Shown here one piece after another: positions 24,269-33,491 of a DNA stretch of 64,000 nt. The notes under the pieces were generated by a model. The model worked only from the letters and a program-made list of their open reading frames with translations, had not been told where the DNA came from and searched no databases. Source of the DNA: Roseibium aggregatum (GTDB taxonomy: Bacteria; Pseudomonadota; Alphaproteobacteria; Rhizobiales; Stappiaceae); NCBI RefSeq assembly GCF_014692675.1, contig NZ_JABFCZ010000031.1, forward strand, positions 1-64,000, in the 5' to 3' direction. Within the stretch, counting starts at the first letter, position 1, and every line of letters begins with the position of its first letter. The translations under genes were made by a program, and so were the position numbers.

Positions 24269-24727
24269 ATGGTTCACAGCGGCAAACTGGTCTGGCAGAT
24301 CCTCCGGATTGTCTGTGGTTTCATTGCAGGCGTTCTGGCGGCAGGTCTCTTCCTTTCCTGGGGCCTGTTCCAGGCCGCCGGACCGGATCAGGACCCGGTC
24401 GCCTTTGCGGCGATGCTGGGGACCGGGCTCGTGACCGCGAGCGTTCTGGGTAGCCTGGCATTCGTCCCTGCTGCCGTGGCCATTGTCCTGGCAGAGGGGC
24501 TCGCCTGGCGGGGGATCATCTATCATCTTGCGGCAGCCGGCCTGATCGCGCTCGGGCTGTGGACGCTCGGCGATGAGACGATGGCAACGGGCCCGCGGCC
24601 GGGAACATCGGTTGCGCTTGCCGCCGGATTTCTGGGCGGTCTGGTCTACTGGCTGATTGCCGGGCGAAGCTCCGGCCAGTGGCGTTCGGAAAAGCCGGAA
24701 CGTCCGGAGATGAAGACGGACAGCTAG
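24269..24727 (+). CDS. hypothetical membrane protein, four TM segments
   Basis: A 152-residue hydrophobic protein. Segments: LVWQILRIVCGFIAGVLAAG, MLGTGLVTASVLGSLAFVPA, IIYHLAAAGLIALGLWTLG, and SVALAAGFLGGLVYWLIAG, then a short charged tail. The ATG at 24269 is preceded by GAGGAAAG; the longer open frame upstream lacks one. The stop overlaps that of the convergent DUF1232 gene (CTAG, 24724-24727). Function unknown. Confidence 0.7.
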   Translation: MVHSGKLVWQILRIVCGFIAGVLAAGLFLSWGLFQAAGPDQDPVAFAAMLGTGLVTASVLGSLAFVPAAVAIVLAEGLAWRGIIYHLAAAGLIALGLWTLGDETMATGPRPGTSVALAAGFLGGLVYWLIAGRSSGQWRSEKPERPEMKTDS

Positions 24728-25098
24728 ATTTCGTCGTCTTCCAGGGCCTTGCGCGCGGCATCTCGGTGTTCGTCGCGGATATGGCTCCGGATCAGGGCGA
24801 TCGACGCCATGAGAACGGCTGCGTCGTCGCCGAAGCCGATGCCGAGCAGAAAATCCGGAATCCCGTCCAGCGGCAGCACGAAATAGGCCAGCGCGGCAAT
24901 GGCCGTCGTTCGCACCTTTCCCGGTGTCGCCGGGTCGAGCGCGCAATAATAGGTGGCAAGGACTTCATCCATGAAGGGGATTTGCCTTGCGGCCTTGCGC
25001 ATGGTTTGAGCCAGTTTTTCTCGGACAGTCCGGCGCTGCTCTTCTTCCGGCCCGAGGATTTCGGGATCGAAGTTGAGATCGTCAAACGGCGACGTCAT
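24724..25098 (-). CDS. YkvA family protein (DUF1232)
   Basis: A 124-residue small protein with the YkvA/DUF1232 core AIAALAYFVLPLDGIPDFLLGIGFGDDAAVL, a hydrophobic hairpin containing the conserved P-x-D-x-I/L-P-D. Family function is not established; members are thought to be membrane-associated. The ATG at 25098 is chosen over a TTG four codons upstream. It is convergent with the membrane protein gene, sharing the last four bases. Confidence 0.85.
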   Translation of the reverse strand: MTSPFDDLNFDPEILGPEEEQRRTVREKLAQTMRKAARQIPFMDEVLATYYCALDPATPGKVRTTAIAALAYFVLPLDGIPDFLLGIGFGDDAAVLMASIALIRSHIRDEHRDAARKALEDDEI

Positions 25099-25261
25099 GA
25101 AGCTGTCCAATCGTTGGGGATCATGACCCTAAAATAGGATTGGTGCGGCATATCTTCAACCGTTTCCTCCCATCCGCAATCATGCGAGGATGCCGGCTCC
25201 CGTTGGGTAAGATGCCGTGGGTCAGGGGCTGTTTCTTGTAAGAGGGTTTCAGGAGGGGATT

Positions 25262-25699
25262 ATGATCAAATTTGGAAATTTGTTTGCGGCCGCCGCGCTC
25301 GTCGCGTTTCTGGCGCCGGTTGCGGTACAGGCAGGTGAAACGCCCGCACCGGAGGGAGCCAAGGTCTATTTCATCAATCTGAAGGACGGCGACACGGTCA
25401 CCAATCAGGTGACGATCCAGTTCGGCCTGTCCGGCATGGGCGTCGCCCCGGCCGGTGTCGAGGACAAGAAGAACACCGGCCATCATCATCTCCTCATAGA
25501 CGCCACCCTGGAGGGCGAGGCGCTCAACGAGCCGATCCCGTCCGACGACCAGCACCGCCACTTCGGCGGCGGCCAGACGGAAACAAGCGTCGACCTGCCG
25601 TCCGGCACGCACACCCTGCAGCTTGTCCTGGGCGACTGGAGCCACATTCCCCACAATCCGCCGGTGATGTCGGAGCGGATCACGATCACGGTGAAATAG
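25262..25699 (+). CDS. secreted DUF4399 protein
   Basis: A 145-residue protein with a signal peptide (MIKFGNLFAAAALVAFLAPVA, cleavage after VQA) and a DUF4399 domain: AKVYFINLKDGDTVTNQV, NTGHHHLLID, HFGGGQTET and GTHTLQLVLGDWSHIPH. The clustered histidines suggest a metal site, but the family has no assigned role. AGGAGGGG precedes the ATG at 25262. It is a single-gene unit ending in a strong terminator. Confidence 0.88.
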   Translation: MIKFGNLFAAAALVAFLAPVAVQAGETPAPEGAKVYFINLKDGDTVTNQVTIQFGLSGMGVAPAGVEDKKNTGHHHLLIDATLEGEALNEPIPSDDQHRHFGGGQTETSVDLPSGTHTLQLVLGDWSHIPHNPPVMSERITITVK

Positions 25700-25724
25700 C
25701 GGTTGGGGACCGTTGGAAAACATC

Positions 25725-25756
25725 AAAGGCGCGGCAAACGAATGCCGCGCCTTTTT
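25725..25756 (+). terminator. rho-independent terminator after the DUF4399 gene
   Basis: Stem AAAGGCGCGGCA / TGCCGCGCCTTT around AACGAA, followed by further T residues. It lies 26 bases past the stop codon. Confidence 0.85.
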
Positions 25757-25779
25757 GTTTGGCTAAAAGATTTAATTTT

Positions 25780-25910
25780 GTCATCCCGGACGAAGCGTAG
25801 GCGGAGATCCGGGATCGGCGAGCCAAGGTCTTTGTCAGACCCGTACTGCACCATTCGTCAGGCTATTGGCTCTCCGGCCCCGGTTCGCGCTGTCGCTTGA
25901 CCGGGGTGAC
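25780..25910. repeat. dispersed palindromic repeat, copy 3
   Basis: A 131-base element starting GTCATCCCGGA and ending CCGGGGTGAC, with inner segments ATCCGGGATCGGCGAGCC and GGCCCCGGTTCGCGC. It is the same family as the elements at 12302 and 23159. It lies between convergent genes, 17 bases before the mcd stop. Confidence 0.8.
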
Positions 25911-25926
25911 TATGGAAAGAAATGAT

Positions 25927-27615
25927 CTAGTTCACCGCACGGGTATCGAGGATGCGCCGGGCGATGACCTGGGCCTGGATTTCGGCGGCCCCCTCGAAGA
26001 TGTTGAGAATGCGCGCGTCGCACAGGACGCGGGAGATGGCATACTCCAGTGCGAAGCCGTTGCCGCCGTGGATCTGCAGGGCGTTGTCGGCAGCCGCCCA
26101 GGCGACGCGGGCGCCGAGAAGCTTGGCCATGCCCGCCTCCAGATCGCAACGGCGTCCGGAATCCTTCTCCCAGGCGGAGAAATAGGTGAGCTGACGGGCG
26201 ATCATCAGTTCCACGGTGATCATGGCCAGCTTGTCGGAGACCCGCGGGAAATCGATCAGCGGCTTGCCGAACTGGATGCGTTCTTCCGCGTAGCGCAGGC
26301 CGAGATCGAGCGCGCATTGCGCGACGCCGAGGGCGCGGGCGGCGGTCTGGATGCGCGCACCTTCGAAGGTCTGCATCAGCTGCTTGAAGCCCTGGCCCTC
26401 CTCGCCGCCGAGCAGGTTTTCCGCCTTGACCTCGAAGCCGTCGAAGGCGATCTCGTATTCCTTCATGCCGCGATAGCCGAGCACCTCGATCTCGCCGCCG
26501 CTCATACCCTTGGCCGGGAACGGATCCTCGTCGGTTCCGCGCGGCTTTTCGGCCAGGAACATGGACAGGCCCTTGTAGCCCGGCTCGTCCGGATTGGTGC
26601 GCGCCAGAAGGGTCATGACATCGGCGCGGACCGGGTGCGTGATCCAGGTCTTGTTGCCGGAGACCTTCCAGACGTCGCCGTCCTTGACGGCCCGGGTCTT
26701 CAGGGAGGCGAGGTCGGAACCGGTATTGGGTTCGGTAAAGACGGCGGTGGGCAGGATTTCGCCCGACGCAATCTTCGGCAGCCACTTCTGTTTCTGTTCT
26801 TCCGTGCCGCCGCACAGGATCAGCTCGGCGGCGATTTCGGAGCGGGTTCCGAGCGAACCGACGCCGATATAGGCGCGCGACAGTTCCTCGGAGACGACAC
26901 ACATGGATTCCTTGCCGAGGCCCAGTCCGCCGTATTCCTCCGGAATGGTCAGGCCGAACACGCCGAGTTCCGACATCTGCTCGATGACCTCAAGCGGGAT
27001 GTAGTCGTTCTTCAGATGCCATTCGTGGGCATGCGGCGTGACGTTGTCCTCTGCAAACCGGCGCATTTCGTTGCGGATCTGCTCGTAGGTCTCGTCGAGT
27101 CCGGTCTCGCCGAAGGTCGACTTGCCGGCCTGGTGGCGGATCAGTTCCGCAATCCGGTGACGGATTTCCGGCGAGCTGCCGGCCGCGATCAGCCGGTCGA
27201 TCTCAACTGTGCGGATATCGGCGATATCTTCCATCGTCAGGCCGAGGTCCGTCAGGCGGACGATCTCGCCCTGGTTCATCGGAATGCCGCCGAAGATCTG
27301 CGCCAGATACTCGGAGAAACCGAGCCGGACGATCAGGTCTTCCAATTCGCCGTATTGCGACTGTTCGGACAAGCGTCTTGCATAGGCGTCGAGCTGGCGC
27401 AGGGACTCCACGTAAGTTGCGAGCCAGGCAAGCCCGTGGGTCGCGCGCTGCTCGCGTTCCATGGCCGACGACGAGATCCGGCCGTCGTCGGAGACCTTTG
27501 CCCGGACCTGGCGCGCGGCCCTGTCGAGCAGCCGGTCGAGGCTGGAGACAGCGGCGGCTGTCATTCCGGAAAAATTGGCTTCTGGCTCGGGCGTCGGCAC
27601 GGTTGCAGTCGACAT
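25927..27615 (-). CDS. mcd: (2S)-methylsuccinyl-CoA dehydrogenase
   Basis: A 562-residue acyl-CoA dehydrogenase with an extra N-terminal region of about 150 residues (AMEREQRATHGLAWLATYVESL, LGFSEYLAQIFGGIPMNQGE) that is characteristic of methylsuccinyl-CoA dehydrogenase and absent from ordinary 380-residue family members. The catalytic part has GLTIPEEYGGLGLGKESMCV, PTAVFTEPNTGSDLASL, and the C-terminal QIHGGNGFALEYAISRVLCDARI. The flavoenzyme oxidises methylsuccinyl-CoA to mesaconyl-CoA in the ethylmalonyl-CoA pathway, which assimilates acetyl-CoA when isocitrate lyase is missing. No other pathway gene is in the window. Confidence 0.88.
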   Translation of the reverse strand: MSTATVPTPEPEANFSGMTAAAVSSLDRLLDRAARQVRAKVSDDGRISSSAMEREQRATHGLAWLATYVESLRQLDAYARRLSEQSQYGELEDLIVRLGFSEYLAQIFGGIPMNQGEIVRLTDLGLTMEDIADIRTVEIDRLIAAGSSPEIRHRIAELIRHQAGKSTFGETGLDETYEQIRNEMRRFAEDNVTPHAHEWHLKNDYIPLEVIEQMSELGVFGLTIPEEYGGLGLGKESMCVVSEELSRAYIGVGSLGTRSEIAAELILCGGTEEQKQKWLPKIASGEILPTAVFTEPNTGSDLASLKTRAVKDGDVWKVSGNKTWITHPVRADVMTLLARTNPDEPGYKGLSMFLAEKPRGTDEDPFPAKGMSGGEIEVLGYRGMKEYEIAFDGFEVKAENLLGGEEGQGFKQLMQTFEGARIQTAARALGVAQCALDLGLRYAEERIQFGKPLIDFPRVSDKLAMITVELMIARQLTYFSAWEKDSGRRCDLEAGMAKLLGARVAWAAADNALQIHGGNGFALEYAISRVLCDARILNIFEGAAEIQAQVIARRILDTRAVN

Positions 27616-27785
27616 TTACGCCACTCCGTTTTCATTCGTTGCTTATTGTGTCTCAAATTCGCAGCTATGTTGCGTTGCAGCAGGCCATTTGTCGAGCCGA
27701 TATTTCTCCGCCTTTCGGTGCATAGGCTTTCGGTGAGAAGGGTCCCTTTGTTGACCTTTGTCCCCGGTAAGGGCACATCAGAATT

Positions 27786-28655
27786 ATGAATTGGAAAAGT
27801 CAGGCCAGCGCAACTTATCAGGTCCTCAAAGACGTCATCGGCCATTTCAATCGCGACGACGGGTTCGCCATGGCAAGCCATGTGGCCCTGTCGGCCCTGC
27901 TGGCGGTGTTTCCGCTCCTGATTTTCATTGCAGCGCTTGCCGGCTTCTTCGGCCTGGAGAATGCGGCGACACGGGCCTCCGATCTGGTTTTCGAAGCCTG
28001 GCCGCAGCGGGCGGCCGAACCGATCGTGCGCGAAATCCACCGGGTGCTGACCGTGCCGCGCGGCGATCTGCTGACCTTCGGTGCCGTCGCCGCGCTCTGG
28101 TTCGCCTCCAACGGCATCGAGGCCATGCGCGCCGCGCTCAACCGGGCCTATCGGCAGCGCGAGACACGCAATTTCATTCTTCTGCGGCTTCAGTCTCTCG
28201 TGCTCGTGATCCTCGGGGCGGTCGTCCTGATCGTCTATACGTTCCTGGTGGTGCTGGCGCCACTGGTGCTGTCGGGGCTTGAGGCCTGGGTACCGGCGGT
28301 GAAGCCGTTCATCGTCTCGATCGATATCGCCCGATATTCGGTTGCCGGCTCCCTGCTGATCATCGGCCTGATCTGCATTCACTGGCTGTTGCCCGTCGGA
28401 AAACGGAGGTTCGTCGATCTCCTGCCCGGGATTTTCGCCACGCTGGTGATGTGGATGGTTTCGGGTGCCGCCTTCGGGGCCTATCTGGCGACCTTCGCCA
28501 ACTACGTCTCCACCTACGGCGGCCTGGCCGGGATCATGACCGCCCTGGTGTTTCTCTATATTTGTTCCATGGTGTTCATCCTGGGCGGGGAGCTCAATGC
28601 CGCGATCATCCGCCAGCGGGCCATCGCGCGGGGGCACCTGCCGGATGGCGCCTGA
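27786..28655 (+). CDS. YihY/BrkB-family inner membrane protein
   Basis: A 289-residue protein of the YihY/virulence factor BrkB family (once misnamed RNase BN). It starts DDGFAMASHVALSALLAVFPLLIFIAAL and has about six membrane segments, including the late GGLAGIMTALVFLYICSMVFILGGELNAAI motif. Function is not settled. It is divergent from mcd across a 170-base gap and ends 21 bases before the convergent EamA gene. Confidence 0.9.
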   Translation: MNWKSQASATYQVLKDVIGHFNRDDGFAMASHVALSALLAVFPLLIFIAALAGFFGLENAATRASDLVFEAWPQRAAEPIVREIHRVLTVPRGDLLTFGAVAALWFASNGIEAMRAALNRAYRQRETRNFILLRLQSLVLVILGAVVLIVYTFLVVLAPLVLSGLEAWVPAVKPFIVSIDIARYSVAGSLLIIGLICIHWLLPVGKRRFVDLLPGIFATLVMWMVSGAAFGAYLATFANYVSTYGGLAGIMTALVFLYICSMVFILGGELNAAIIRQRAIARGHLPDGA

Positions 28656-28676
28656 CACTCAGGACGTTCACGTCGC

Positions 28677-29573
28677 TCAGGATGCCGGGGTGGATCTTGC
28701 GCCGGCGGATTTGCGCCGGATCAGGAGGACGGCAAAGACGATCAGGGCCATACCCGAAATCTGGACCAGGGCCAGTGTTTCGCCGAACAGGAAATAGCCC
28801 TCGATCGTGGTCGCGACCGGCACGAGGTAGAACAGCGAGGCGACTTCCGAGACTGCGCCCTGGCGGATCAGGAACATCAAGAGAAGAATGGCGCCGATCG
28901 AAAGCACCAGGGTCAGCCATCCGAGCGCGAACAGGAATTCGCCCGACCAGATCACGGTCCAGCTTTCGGTAAACGACAACGGCACGGTGACGAGAAGGGC
29001 GCCGACATATTGCCAGAAGGTCGCCGCCATCAGGTCCGTGGTCGGCACGAAGCGCTTCTGGTAGACCGTGCCGAGGCTGATCGCCACAACGGCGGCGAAG
29101 GCGGCGGAAATGGTCTGCAGGTCAATGCCGGATCCGGCTTCACCCAGTTTCGGCCCGAGCACCAGGAGGAGACCGAGACCGCCCATGACGATCCCGCCCC
29201 AGTGTTTTGGCAGGATCCTCTCGTGGAGCAGGGGCGCCGCGGCAAGCGCGGTCAGCACCGGCTGCAGCCCGACGACAATCGCGCTCGCGCCGGCGGGCAT
29301 ACCGTTGTGGATCGCCCAGAAAACGCCGCCGAGATAGACCCCGTGCACGAGCATGCCGGTGACGATGCAGTGGCCGATCGCCCGGGCCCTGTCCGGCCAG
29401 CGCGCGCCCATGAGGGCCGCAATGCCTCCGATCAGGGGCAGGACGGCCGCAAAGCGGATGCTGAGAAACACCATCGGATCCGCGTAAGGCGAGCCCATTT
29501 TGGAGCCGATGAAGCCGGTCGACCACAAGAGCACGAAGACGCCGGGAGCGACGAGGATGAGGATCCGTTTCAA
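28677..29573 (-). CDS. EamA/DMT-superfamily transporter
   Basis: A 298-residue membrane protein with two EamA repeats and about ten transmembrane segments (LLWSTGFIGSKMGSPYADPM in repeat 1; FWQYVGALLVTVPLSF and VATTIEGYFLFGETLALVQI in repeat 2). This family exports amino acids, metabolites or drugs; the substrate is unknown. The frame seems to start with TTG at 29573, with no clear ribosome site, but this is the only start just ahead of the first membrane segment. Confidence 0.85.
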   Translation of the reverse strand: MKRILILVAPGVFVLLWSTGFIGSKMGSPYADPMVFLSIRFAAVLPLIGGIAALMGARWPDRARAIGHCIVTGMLVHGVYLGGVFWAIHNGMPAGASAIVVGLQPVLTALAAAPLLHERILPKHWGGIVMGGLGLLLVLGPKLGEAGSGIDLQTISAAFAAVVAISLGTVYQKRFVPTTDLMAATFWQYVGALLVTVPLSFTESWTVIWSGEFLFALGWLTLVLSIGAILLLMFLIRQGAVSEVASLFYLVPVATTIEGYFLFGETLALVQISGMALIVFAVLLIRRKSAGARSTPAS

Positions 29574-29809
29574 GAGAAATCCGGTCGATTGGAGAAACTG
29601 AGCGGGAGTGACTTGATAGACGGTCGGGCGTGGAAGCGCAATCGATTGCTCGCCGGCCTATAGGCAAAGACTTGAGGGGTCCGGTGAATTCCGGAGTTTC
29701 AATCAACGCATTTTCTGCAATTGTGACGCGGCGTTGTGTCTGTCTGGCGAAGGCGGGAAAGCCGTGCTAGGTCGTAAACGCATAAAGATTGAACAAGAGG
29801 CGGAACGGG

Positions 29810-30997
29810 ATGCAGGAAACGATCGTCATAGTTGGTGCGGGGCAGGCCGGGGCACAGGTGGCGCAGTCGTTGCGCCAGGGCGGCTATCAAGGGCCGATCC
29901 GGCTGATTGGCGATGAACCTTACGCCCCCTACCAGCGTCCCCCGCTTTCCAAGAAATTCCTGTTGGGAGAGATCGGCCCGGAAGGCCTGTGGCTGCGTCC
30001 GCCTGCATTCTACACGACACAGAATATCGACCTGATCCCGGATACCAGGGTCTTGTCGATCGACCGCGCCGCCAAGCGTATCGAGCTTCAAAATGGCGAT
30101 ACGCTCGGTTACGACAAACTGATCCTGACCACGGGGACCAAAGCCCGGTCCGTCCCGCTGGCAGGCGCCGAACTGGACGGGGTGATGTCCCTGCGCACCA
30201 TCGCGGATGTGGATGCGATCCGCTCAAAGCTCGAAGGCAAACGCAATCTTGTCATCGTCGGCGCCGGCTATATCGGCCTGGAGGTCGCCGCGGTCGCGAA
30301 GTCGCTCGGCAAGGCGGTAACCGTGGTCGAGGCGCTGGACCGGCCGATGAAACGCGTGGTTTCGCCGGTCGTGTCCGAATATTTCACAAAATTGCATCGC
30401 GCAAAGGGCGTCGATCTGCGCCTGAATACGGGCGTTGAGGCCTTCGTCGGCGAGGGCAACGTTTCCGGGGTCCGGATTGCGGGTGGGGATGTCCTGCCGG
30501 CCGATCTGGTTCTGGTGGCCGTCGGTGCGGAGCCGAACGAAGGCCTGGCCGCGGAAGCCGGTCTTGAGGTCGACAACGGGATCATCGTCGATGGCTGCGG
30601 GCAGACCAGTGACGAAGCGATCTATGCGGCCGGCGACTGCACCCGGTTTTTTTCCAACCGCTATGGCCGGTCGGTGCGCATGGAAAGCGTGCAGAATGCC
30701 ATCGACCAGGCGAAGGCTGTGGCGCAGGCGCTGCTGGGCGAGGAGGATGTCGACTATGATCCGCTGCCGTGGTTCTGGTCCGATCAGTATGACATCAAGC
30801 TGCAGATCGCGGGTCTGTCGGACGGCTATGACGACACCAAGGTCGTCGGCTCTCAGGACGCCAACAAGTTCTACGTGGCTTATCTGAAAGACGGACAGCT
30901 GATCGCAGTCGACAGCATCAACTCGCCGCGGTCGCACATGATGGCGCGCCGGACGATCGGCGAAATGTGGCGCGACGACCTGCTGCCGGATGCCTGA
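29810..30997 (+). CDS. FAD-dependent ferredoxin/rubredoxin reductase-like oxidoreductase
   Basis: A 395-residue flavoprotein with two nucleotide-binding motifs: FAD GxGxxG at the start (IVGAGQAGAQVAQSL) and NAD in the middle (LVIVGAGYIGLEVAAVAK), followed by IYAAGDCTRF, the FAD-contact motif, and a C-terminal reductase domain with PLPWFWSDQYDIKLQIAGL. This layout is that of putidaredoxin/rhodocoxin-type reductases that pass electrons from NADH to small iron-sulfur partners. No ferredoxin or P450 gene is adjacent. The ATG at 29810 gives the canonical start; the one at 29789 adds seven residues. Confidence 0.9.
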   Translation: MQETIVIVGAGQAGAQVAQSLRQGGYQGPIRLIGDEPYAPYQRPPLSKKFLLGEIGPEGLWLRPPAFYTTQNIDLIPDTRVLSIDRAAKRIELQNGDTLGYDKLILTTGTKARSVPLAGAELDGVMSLRTIADVDAIRSKLEGKRNLVIVGAGYIGLEVAAVAKSLGKAVTVVEALDRPMKRVVSPVVSEYFTKLHRAKGVDLRLNTGVEAFVGEGNVSGVRIAGGDVLPADLVLVAVGAEPNEGLAAEAGLEVDNGIIVDGCGQTSDEAIYAAGDCTRFFSNRYGRSVRMESVQNAIDQAKAVAQALLGEEDVDYDPLPWFWSDQYDIKLQIAGLSDGYDDTKVVGSQDANKFYVAYLKDGQLIAVDSINSPRSHMMARRTIGEMWRDDLLPDA

Positions 30998-31020
30998 GAA
31001 CAGATGACCGTTCCGGCATG

Positions 31021-31056
31021 AAAAACGCCCGCGCACTGCGCGGGCGTTCTCTTTTT
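31021..31056. terminator. bidirectional rho-independent terminator
   Basis: Perfect stem ACGCCCGCGC / GCGCGGGCGT with an ACT loop (31025-31047), AAAAA on the left and a T-rich stretch on the right. It separates the convergent flavoprotein and permease genes and should stop both transcripts. Confidence 0.85.
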
Positions 31057-31064
31057 ACGACCGG

Positions 31065-32465
31065 TTATTCTCCGGCATGGCCGGCATGGCCACCGGCGAT
31101 TTCATCCGTCTGCTCGTCCGTCAGGTCTTCCGGCAGGACCAGATTGAGAACGATCGCCAGGAAGGCCGCCGGCAGCAGGCCGGAGGTCAAAAGCACCTTG
31201 GCGGTGTCCGGCAGATGCTGCAGGGCGCCGGGCTCCAGCTGCAGGCCGAGGCCGATGGACAGCGATACCGCGAAGATCACCATGTTGCGCCGGGTCCAGT
31301 TGACGTCGGACAGCATGGAGACACCGGCTGCGACCACCATGCCGAACATGACGATCACGCCGCCGCCGAGCACCTGGATCGGCACGGTGGAGATCGCCGC
31401 GCCGACTTTGGGAATGAAACCTGCCAGGATCAGGAACAGCGCGCCGATGGTCACAACATGCCGGCTCATGACGCCGGTGATGGCGATCAGGCCGACGTTC
31501 TGGCTGAAGGACGTGTTGGGCAGGGCGCCGAAGACGCCGGCAACCGCCGTGCCGAGACCGTCCGCATAGGTCGCGCCCGTGATTTCCCGGTTGGTCGCCT
31601 TGCGCCCCGCGCCGCCCTTGGTGATGCCGGAAACATCGCCGACCGTTTCAATTGCGGAAATGATCGCCATCAGACAGAAGCCGATGACCGCGGCCACGGA
31701 GAACTCGAAGCCGAAGTGGAACGGGTCGGGAAGGGCAAAGGGCGCCGCACGGCCCACATTGGCGAAGTTCACCATGCCCATGGCGAAGGCGACGATATAG
31801 CCGACGATCAGGCCTATCAGGATTGCCGATACGGACAGCATGCCCTTGGCGAAGAACTTGAAGCCGAGGGTGACGACAATCACCACCAGCGCCACGGACC
31901 AGCTCTGCAGACTGCCGTATTCCGGCTTCCCGATCGCGGGAACGCCGCCGGCGGCATACTGGATGCCGACCTTGACCAGCGCCAGCCCGATCATGGTGAC
32001 GACCAGACCGGTGACCAGCGGCGGCAGGGCGAAGCGGATCTTGCCGACGATGGGCGCCAGGCAGGTGTGGAACAGGCCGCCGATCATGACGCCGCCCATC
32101 AGTACCGCCATGGCTTCCACACCCTTGCCTGCGACCAGGGGAATCATGATCGGAATGAAGGCGAAGCTGGTGCCCTGGACAACGGGCAGGCGCGCGCCGA
32201 CCGGGCCGAAGCCGATCGTCTGGAACAGGGTCGCGATCCCGGCAAACAGCATGGACATCTGGATCATGTAGATCAGGTCCGGGAAGTTGGGAGAATTGGA
32301 CCCGAATCCGAAACCGGCGGCGCCGGCAACGATGATGGCCGGCGTCACGTTGCTGACGAACATGGCGAGCACATGCTGGATCCCCAGCGGAATCGCCTTC
32401 GCCAAAGGCGGCGTATAGTTGGGATCCTTGAGTTGTTCGGTCGTCCCCAAAGAAGTGGATGTCAT
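31065..32465 (-). CDS. NCS2-family uracil/xanthine permease
   Basis: A 466-residue polytopic protein of the nucleobase-cation symporter-2 family, with about 14 segments. Signature stretches are SFSQNVGLIAITGVMSRHVVT, IPKVGAAISTVPIQVLGGGVIVMFG, and a QxxG-type VQGTSFAFIPIMIPL. It probably imports xanthine, urate or uracil; the sequence alone does not choose. No purine- or pyrimidine-degradation genes are next to it. Confidence 0.9.
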   Translation of the reverse strand: MTSTSLGTTEQLKDPNYTPPLAKAIPLGIQHVLAMFVSNVTPAIIVAGAAGFGFGSNSPNFPDLIYMIQMSMLFAGIATLFQTIGFGPVGARLPVVQGTSFAFIPIMIPLVAGKGVEAMAVLMGGVMIGGLFHTCLAPIVGKIRFALPPLVTGLVVTMIGLALVKVGIQYAAGGVPAIGKPEYGSLQSWSVALVVIVVTLGFKFFAKGMLSVSAILIGLIVGYIVAFAMGMVNFANVGRAAPFALPDPFHFGFEFSVAAVIGFCLMAIISAIETVGDVSGITKGGAGRKATNREITGATYADGLGTAVAGVFGALPNTSFSQNVGLIAITGVMSRHVVTIGALFLILAGFIPKVGAAISTVPIQVLGGGVIVMFGMVVAAGVSMLSDVNWTRRNMVIFAVSLSIGLGLQLEPGALQHLPDTAKVLLTSGLLPAAFLAIVLNLVLPEDLTDEQTDEIAGGHAGHAGE

Positions 32466-32693
32466 TCTGGCTCCTTCGTCCGGGTCGCACGAAGTGCCCC
32501 CTCTAGCCCCCCGGATCTTTACCGTTTGTTAACCGGCTTATTAGGGGCGCTTTTTTGGGCAAGGACAATCTGGAGGCGGCGGCCGGAACAAAGATTTTGT
32601 CAAACGGTCAGAAAATCCCTCATTTATCCGCAGGAAAGTTCGCCACCGATCATCTTCGATCTTTCCGGTGGGCCGCCGATTTCTGCGCGCGAA

Positions 32694-33491
32694 TCAGACG
32701 CACGCGGTGTTCTGCAGGATCAGCCGGGTGACTTCCTGCGGAATTTCCAGATGGGGCATATGGCCGACCCGCTCGAAGATATGGGTGGCGACGATCCCGG
32801 GGAGCTTGTGCGCCTGCCGGGTTGGAAGCACCCGGTCCTGGGTGCCCCAGACCACCTTGATCGGCATGGGCAGGGCGGCGAGTTCGGCGCGGGGCAGGGT
32901 CTTCTGGGTGGTGCCGTCGATGATCTCGTCGGCGATGGCCTGAAGGGTGGCCGCCGCGCCCGGCCGGGCGCGGGATTCCGCGCTGGTGCGGGCAAGCAGG
33001 CGCGGCAGTTTGAATTCCCAGCCGAAAAACTGCTCCATCAGCATTTCCATTTCGTCCGGGTTCGTTGCGGCCGCATAGCGGCGCAGGAGCTTGTGATTGA
33101 TTTCCGGGCCGAAGCCGCCGGGCGCCAGCAGGGTCAGGCTTGCGATCCGCTCCGGCGCGCGCAAGGCAACCAGGGCCGCGATGGCGCCGCCCATGGAATG
33201 GCCGACCAGATGGACCTTCTCCAGCTCCAGCGCATCCAGCGACTGGCTGATCGCCTTGGCGGCGACGCCGGCGTTGCCGATCCGCGGCCAGTCCAGGGCG
33301 TCGCCGTGGCCGGGCAGATCGAAGGCGATCGAGCGGCGGGCCGGTGCAAGCGCGGTCTGGATGTTCAGCCAGGTCGCCTTGTCGCTGCCGAAGCCATGGA
33401 GAAGAACCACCGGTGTGTTTTCAGCAGCTTCCGAGCCTTTCTGGTCATGGTGGGGAAGGTGGGCAGGAACGGTCGGGCGAAGGTCGGTCAT
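32694..33491 (-). CDS. alpha/beta hydrolase
   Basis: A 265-residue alpha/beta-hydrolase: oxyanion LLHGFGSDKATW, nucleophile elbow GHSMGGAIAALVA, an acid in VVWGTQDRVLP and a histidine in RVGHMPHLEIP. This is the fold of thioesterases, esterases and the AcoC-like E2-associated hydrolases. Substrate unknown. It is on the same strand as the NCS2 permease, 228 bases away, and as the cyclase gene upstream. Confidence 0.85.
   Translation of the reverse strand: MTDLRPTVPAHLPHHDQKGSEAAENTPVVLLHGFGSDKATWLNIQTALAPARRSIAFDLPGHGDALDWPRIGNAGVAAKAISQSLDALELEKVHLVGHSMGGAIAALVALRAPERIASLTLLAPGGFGPEINHKLLRRYAAATNPDEMEMLMEQFFGWEFKLPRLLARTSAESRARPGAAATLQAIADEIIDGTTQKTLPRAELAALPMPIKVVWGTQDRVLPTRQAHKLPGIVATHIFERVGHMPHLEIPQEVTRLILQNTACV

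Noticed and set aside
32466-32693. Riboswitch or terminator in the gap between the permease and hydrolase genes
   Set aside because: Some short complementary segments exist (CCACCG / CGGTGG), but there is no T run or known aptamer pattern.
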